Shown here in pieces: positions 60,462-64,000 of a stretch of DNA of 64,000 nt. The position numbers and the translations under genes were made by a program. Each line of letters begins with the position of its first letter. Positions within the stretch are counted from its first letter, which is position 1. The notes under the pieces were generated by a model, which was not told the DNA's origin, did no database searches, and saw nothing but the letters and a program-made list of their open reading frames with translations. Source of the DNA: Mycobacterium sp. URHB0044 (GTDB taxonomy: Bacteria; Actinomycetota; Actinomycetes; Mycobacteriales; Mycobacteriaceae); NCBI RefSeq assembly GCF_000620625.1, contig NZ_JIAW01000012.1, forward strand, positions 124,001 to 188,000, written 5' to 3'.

Positions 60462-61109
60462 TCAGATCTTGCCCATGGCGAACTCGACTGCCGAATTCAC
60501 GCCGCCGCCCGCAACGTACGCGAGCTGAAGATGGGACAGGGCGAAGGGGCCGCCGGAGCAGATGGGATCGCCCGGATTGCACACGTCGATGAACTTCCCT
60601 GCGAATGCGGGACCGGGCGCGAGGGGGACGTCGAGCAGCCGGCTGGCGTTGCCGAAGAGCACGACCGCGGCGATCCGGTCGTCGACACCCGGCGGCAGCG
60701 GATCGTTGAGCACCCGGTTGGTGACACCTGCGCCCAGTGAATAGCCGCCGACGATGATCCGGGTGTTCGGGCACCGGCTGGCGAAGGACTCGAGCTGGCC
60801 GGTCAGGTCGTCGACGCCGGGCGCGATGTCCTGGTGCGCGGGGTAGTTCACCGCCGACGCCGCGATGTCGCGACCGGTCCTGTCGCGCAGCCCCTGGACG
60901 AATGCGTCGCCGACCTGTCCAAGGCCCGGGGGTTCGTCGGTGCCGCGGGCGAACAGGACCTGCACGTCTGGGCATGGCGCGGCCGCGGCCACGGGGGCGG
61001 TGCCGGTGACCGCTGCGGCCACAGCCAGAGTCGACAAGGCCGGCACGAGGACGCGGCGGCAGAACCTACTGAACACGGATGCGGTCACGCTGGAGATTAT
61101 CCGTTGCAC
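60462..61109 (-). CDS. Cutinase-like secreted serine hydrolase (paralogue 3)
   Basis: 215 residues, GTG start. Signal peptide followed by CPDVQVLFARGTDEPPGLGQVG, GGYSLGAGVTNRVL nucleophile, CNPGDPICSGG (Asp) and FALSHLQLAYV (His). Loop lengths differ: it lacks the ground-state loop seen in copies 1-2, giving the shortest form. GYSLG rather than GYSQG links it with paralogue 4. Confidence 0.85.
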   Translation of the reverse strand: MQRIISSVTASVFSRFCRRVLVPALSTLAVAAAVTGTAPVAAAAPCPDVQVLFARGTDEPPGLGQVGDAFVQGLRDRTGRDIAASAVNYPAHQDIAPGVDDLTGQLESFASRCPNTRIIVGGYSLGAGVTNRVLNDPLPPGVDDRIAAVVLFGNASRLLDVPLAPGPAFAGKFIDVCNPGDPICSGGPFALSHLQLAYVAGGGVNSAVEFAMGKI

Positions 61110-61120
61110 CTGCGAGTTCG

Positions 61121-61777
61121 TTACAGCAGACCTGCGACGAAGTTGGCTGCGGCGTTGGTCGGACCGCCCGCGTAGGCCTTGTGCGCGGCAACGCTTTCAC
61201 CGTCGGTCTGGCAGATCGGGTCGCCCCCGTTGCACAGATCGATGGACCGGCCACCCCACACCGGGCTCGAGGTCAAGGGCAAACCCAGCTTGGCGGAGGG
61301 GTTGCCGAAGACGGCGATGGCGGCGACGTGATCGGGCGCGTTCGGCGGCAGCGGGTTGTTGAACCCGATCGCCGGAACCGGCACCGCACTGATCACGTCG
61401 ATCACCGCGGCACCCTGCGAGTAACCGCCGAGCACCAGACGGGTGTCGGGGCAGGCGCCGATCATGTACTGGATGTGGCCACTGGCGTCGTTGGCGCCGT
61501 CGGCGGCCGCCAGGAAGTCGTAGGTGGCGGGGTAGTTGACGGCGTAGGTGCCGACCGAGCGGCCACCGACCTTGCTGCGCAACGCATCGACGAACGCTCC
61601 GCCGGGCAGTCCCAGCCCTGCAGATTCGCTGGTACCGCGGGCAAAGACCACCTGGATGGCGGGGCAATCGTCGGCCGATGCGGTCGGGAGGACGGCGGAC
61701 GAGACGACGGGAGCAACGACGGCGGCGCAGGCCGTCACGACGGCGAGGGCGGAGCGTCGAACAAGATCAAGAGCCAC
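61121..61777 (-). CDS. Cutinase-like secreted serine hydrolase (paralogue 2)
   Basis: 218 residues, GTG start. CPAIQVVFARGTSESAGLG, nucleophile GGYSQGAAVIDVISA, CNGGDPICQTDGES (Asp) and VAAHKAYAGG (His); signal peptide with AVVTACAAVVAPVVSSAV. Very like paralogue 1. Twelve bases from the preceding gene. Confidence 0.87.
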   Translation of the reverse strand: MALDLVRRSALAVVTACAAVVAPVVSSAVLPTASADDCPAIQVVFARGTSESAGLGLPGGAFVDALRSKVGGRSVGTYAVNYPATYDFLAAADGANDASGHIQYMIGACPDTRLVLGGYSQGAAVIDVISAVPVPAIGFNNPLPPNAPDHVAAIAVFGNPSAKLGLPLTSSPVWGGRSIDLCNGGDPICQTDGESVAAHKAYAGGPTNAAANFVAGLL

Positions 61778-61801
61778 GCCGAATGATAACGCGTAAACGA
61801 G

Positions 61802-62461
61802 CTAAACAAGTCCCGCCACGTAGTTTGCGGCCTGTTGCGCCAGGCCCGCGGTCACGTAATCGCTATGGGCGAACGGATTGCGGCCCCGCGAACAAATGGG
61901 GTCACCGTCCTTGCACAGGTCGATGGCCCTGCCGCCGAAGACCGACGAGGTGATCGGGTTGCTGAACTTGGTCGCGGGGTTGCCGAACACCGCCACCGCC
62001 GCGATGGAGGGAAGGAGACCGCTCGGCAACGGGGGCGCCGACCCGATGTCACCGATCTTGTTGCCAAGCGGCGGAATACCGGCCAGCATGTCGACCACGG
62101 CGGCGCCCTGCGAGTAGCCGCCGAGCACGATCCGGGTGGACGGGCACTGCTGCGTCAGGGTCGCGATGTAGTTGGTGGCGTCCGCCGCGCCGTCGGCCGC
62201 GGCGAGGAAGTCATACGAGGCCGGGTAGTTCACCGCATACGTGGTGAGGCTGCGGCCACCGATCAGTCCGCTGAGGGCGCCGGAGAATGCGTCACCGACG
62301 CGTCCGAGGCCCGGCGTGTCGTCGGTACCGCGCGCGAACACGACCGCGACGTCGGAGCACGGCTCGGCCGTCGCCGGTGGGGCGATGGCCAGCATCGTGG
62401 CCGTACAGACCAGGGCCGAGGTGATCGCGGCCAGCCGGGCCGACATCTTCTTCAAGGTCAC
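61802..62461 (-). CDS. Cutinase-like secreted serine hydrolase (paralogue 1)
   Basis: 219 residues, GTG start. CSDVAVVFARGTDDTPGLGRVG, nucleophile GGYSQGAAVVDMLAG, CKDGDPICSRGRN (Asp) and NPFAHSDYV (His). The catalytic triad is complete. Signal peptide with AAITSALVCTATMLAIAPPA. First copy in transcription order of four; the block probably arose by tandem duplication. Confidence 0.88.
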   Translation of the reverse strand: MTLKKMSARLAAITSALVCTATMLAIAPPATAEPCSDVAVVFARGTDDTPGLGRVGDAFSGALSGLIGGRSLTTYAVNYPASYDFLAAADGAADATNYIATLTQQCPSTRIVLGGYSQGAAVVDMLAGIPPLGNKIGDIGSAPPLPSGLLPSIAAVAVFGNPATKFSNPITSSVFGGRAIDLCKDGDPICSRGRNPFAHSDYVTAGLAQQAANYVAGLV

Positions 62462-62484
62462 CTAGGCATCTTGGCATACCGCGA

Positions 62485-63507
62485 TCAGCTACGACCAACC
62501 GTTTGCTCAGTGTGCGGCTCGGCGGCCGGGTCATCCGGAAGGGCGGACAGCCGGACCTGCTCGGCGCGGTCGCCAAGGCGCGCCAAGGTGAGTCCACCGA
62601 GGACGACCACCCCGCCGATGGCCTGGCTGACCGAGATCGCCTCGCCTAGGAGCGCCCATGCCGTGAGTACGGCGAACAGCACCTCGGCGAGCCCGACCAG
62701 CGAGGCAAACCGTGGCTTCAGTCTGGCGATCCCCATGATGCCGAGCGTGTACGCGATGGCGGTCGGGACGACAGCCAGGGCTAGCACCGGAACCAGCCAC
62801 GACGTCGTCCACCCCGCGACGACGACGTCATGTGTAGCGAAGGTCAGCGGAAGAATTCCCGACACACCGAGCAACGCGACCGAGCCGGCCCCCACGATCA
62901 GACCGCCGGCGGCCAGGGTGATGGAGTTCAGCCCGGTGCCGTCCGTGGTGACCTTGTCGGCCATCATGAAGTAGCACGCCGCACAGATTGCCGCGGCCAG
63001 GCCCCAGCCGATTCCGACGAGGTTGACGTGGGCGCCCGACACGACGTCGAGAACCAGGACGATGCCGACGACGGCAAGGGCGACCCCGGTCAACACGAGG
63101 TTGCTGGGCCGACGACGGGTGGTCGCCCACAGCCAGCCCACGACGAGTACGGGGGCCGTGTATTCGAGCAGTAATGCGACGCCGACCGTCAGGTGCGAAA
63201 TGGCGTTGAAGTAGCACAGTTGGGCGCCCGCAATGGGGATCAGCCCATAGGCCACGACGGTCTTGGCGTGCTGCAGCGCTTCGCGAACCCAGCCAGGGTT
63301 CATGATGGTGGCGAAGATCGCCATCACCAGGGCGCCACCGGCCAGCCGTGCGGTGACGGCGGCGATGGGGCTCCAGCCCGTTTCCATCAGCGACTTGGCC
63401 AGCGGCCCGGACGTCCCGAAGGTGAAGGCCGATGCGACCGCGAAGAGCAAGCCGAGCCGGAAGTGGTCGCCTGCAGCCCGCTGATCTGGCGTGGTCGTGG
63501 CCGTCAC
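62485..63507 (-). CDS. EamA/DMT family transporter
   Basis: 340 residues, GTG start after AGGAGGTG. About ten helices in two EamA repeats (FTFGTSGPLAKSLMETGW; PLTFATHDVVVAGWTTSWLVPVLALAVVPTAIAYTLGI in pieces). Such proteins usually export small metabolites. It diverges from the next gene across 66 bases with several symmetric elements, so the two may share control. Confidence 0.87.
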   Translation of the reverse strand: MTATTTPDQRAAGDHFRLGLLFAVASAFTFGTSGPLAKSLMETGWSPIAAVTARLAGGALVMAIFATIMNPGWVREALQHAKTVVAYGLIPIAGAQLCYFNAISHLTVGVALLLEYTAPVLVVGWLWATTRRRPSNLVLTGVALAVVGIVLVLDVVSGAHVNLVGIGWGLAAAICAACYFMMADKVTTDGTGLNSITLAAGGLIVGAGSVALLGVSGILPLTFATHDVVVAGWTTSWLVPVLALAVVPTAIAYTLGIMGIARLKPRFASLVGLAEVLFAVLTAWALLGEAISVSQAIGGVVVLGGLTLARLGDRAEQVRLSALPDDPAAEPHTEQTVGRS

Positions 63508-63570
63508 CGAGCACCTCCTGGCATGTAATGAGTAAAATCGATGTTGGTCATGACGCTAGCGCTGAAGGGA

Positions 63571-63600
63571 GTCATGAGTCAAATGATTTTTACTCATGAC
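63571..63600. promoter_or_regulatory. Inverted repeat overlapping the ABATE gene start
   Basis: GTCATGAGT (63571-63579) and ACTCATGAC (63592-63600), perfect 9-bp arms with a 12-base spacer. It covers the ATG at 63574. Related ATGAGTAAAA (63528) and GTCATGAC (63548) lie in the same gap. Probable operator for a dimeric regulator. Confidence 0.6.
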
Positions 63601-64000
63601 ACGGAGCTCACCTTGAAGGCTTCTTGTGTCCTGATCAACACCGACCGCGTCGACGGCGAACACCTCGGCGACATGGAGGCGCTGGACGGCTACCTCGACG
63701 GATTCGGCTGGACGGGCCGCCGCGACAAGGACGCCGCCGAGTTGGACTCCGTGCACCGGCTGCGGGAGCGGCTGGGCAGGATCTGGGACGTGGCCGACGA
63801 CGAGGAGCGCGCGGTCGCTGCGGTCAACGCGCTACTGAGCGACACCCGCGCCATGCCGTGGCTCACCCGACACCCGGAGCAGCCGGAATGGCACCTGCAC
63901 CTCGCCTCGATCCACGATCCGCTCTGGCAGCGGATGGGCGCCGAGATGGCGATGGCATTGGCAGACCTCATCCGCGCCGGGGAGCTGCGCAGGCTCAAGA
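63574..64000 (+). CDS. ABATE domain/CGNR zinc finger type protein, truncated by the window end
   Basis: 142 codons visible from ATG 63574 (alternative ATG 63583); preceded by GAAGGGAG. The sequence ASCVLINTDRVDGEHLGDMEALDGYL and the Trp-rich PWLTRHPEQPEWHLHLASIHD are typical of the ABATE (CGNR) family of putative stress-response transcription factors. The C-terminal CGNR zinc finger would lie beyond the window. Divergent from the EamA exporter. Confidence 0.65.
   Translation, partial: MSQMIFTHDTELTLKASCVLINTDRVDGEHLGDMEALDGYLDGFGWTGRRDKDAAELDSVHRLRERLGRIWDVADDEERAVAAVNALLSDTRAMPWLTRHPEQPEWHLHLASIHDPLWQRMGAEMAMALADLIRAGELRRLK

Noticed and set aside
1..64000. CRISPR arrays, tRNA genes, insertion sequences, prophage
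   Set aside because: No regularly spaced repeats, cloverleaf, transposase or phage genes were seen.

Overview
The window is high-GC actinobacterial DNA and reads as a chromosome segment of a Mycobacterium/Mycolicibacterium-type organism, probably a fast grower. The support is the order and sequence of recognisable mycobacterial genes: atsA with its formylglycine-generating enzyme lodged between rpsQ and rplN, tandem mycobacterial SAM methyltransferases before secY, sigL/rslA after map, the valine genes mmsB-fadE9-mmsA, rmlC-rmlB, and cutinase-like genes after truA. I see no tRNA, rRNA, CRISPR array, insertion sequence or prophage.

Layout. (1) 1-4581: rest of the S10 ribosomal operon (rplC end to rpsQ), closed by a strong hairpin terminator. 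(2) 4695-11329: four translationally coupled genes for an exopolysaccharide-like system: a BcsB-like exported protein, a polytopic membrane protein with a soluble tail, a BcsA-like GT2 without PilZ, and a GT-C-type transferase. (3) 11326-16877: a TetR repressor facing a DUF2306 membrane protein across two tandem perfect palindromes, then arylsulfatase AtsA, a lipoprotein and the AtsA-activating enzyme. (4) 16905-21316: the spc operon from its own promoter (rplN to rplO), ended by a hairpin. (5) 21389-28205: a Cys/Gly-repeat exported protein, an LLM oxidoreductase, sppA and four tandem methyltransferases. (6) 28488-32578: secY-adk-map and sigL-rslA. (7) 32593-37617: an operon of a ThDP enzyme, an SRPBCC protein, a KAS III-like enzyme, a PLP aminotransferase and a MarR regulator, preceded by a perfect match to the SigL promoter consensus. 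(8) 37614-40197: a GAF histidine kinase/LuxR response regulator pair and a HAD-like protein. (9) 40206-48028: valine catabolism, a DUF3159 protein, a small exported protein, an MFS transporter and an acyl-CoA synthetase. (10) 48106-54673: rmlC/rmlB, two LLM oxidoreductases, and a cNMP-fold histidine kinase beside a receiver/thioredoxin-reductase-like fusion. (11) 54958-59678: infA-rpmJ-rpsM-rpsK-rpsD-rpoA-rplQ-truA. (12) 59679-64000: four tandem cutinase-like secreted hydrolases, an EamA exporter and a truncated ABATE/CGNR-type gene.

The most interesting parts are the two accessory systems inserted among housekeeping genes: the polysaccharide cluster (region 2) and the putative SigL-driven biosynthetic operon (region 7). 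sigL itself has a matching upstream element with the same 16-bp spacing, so one anti-sigma-controlled switch probably drives both sigL and the operon. Several well-defined palindromic operators (12092-12125, 43825-43842, 63571-63600) are also visible. Functional statements beyond family membership are inference from the sequence alone.
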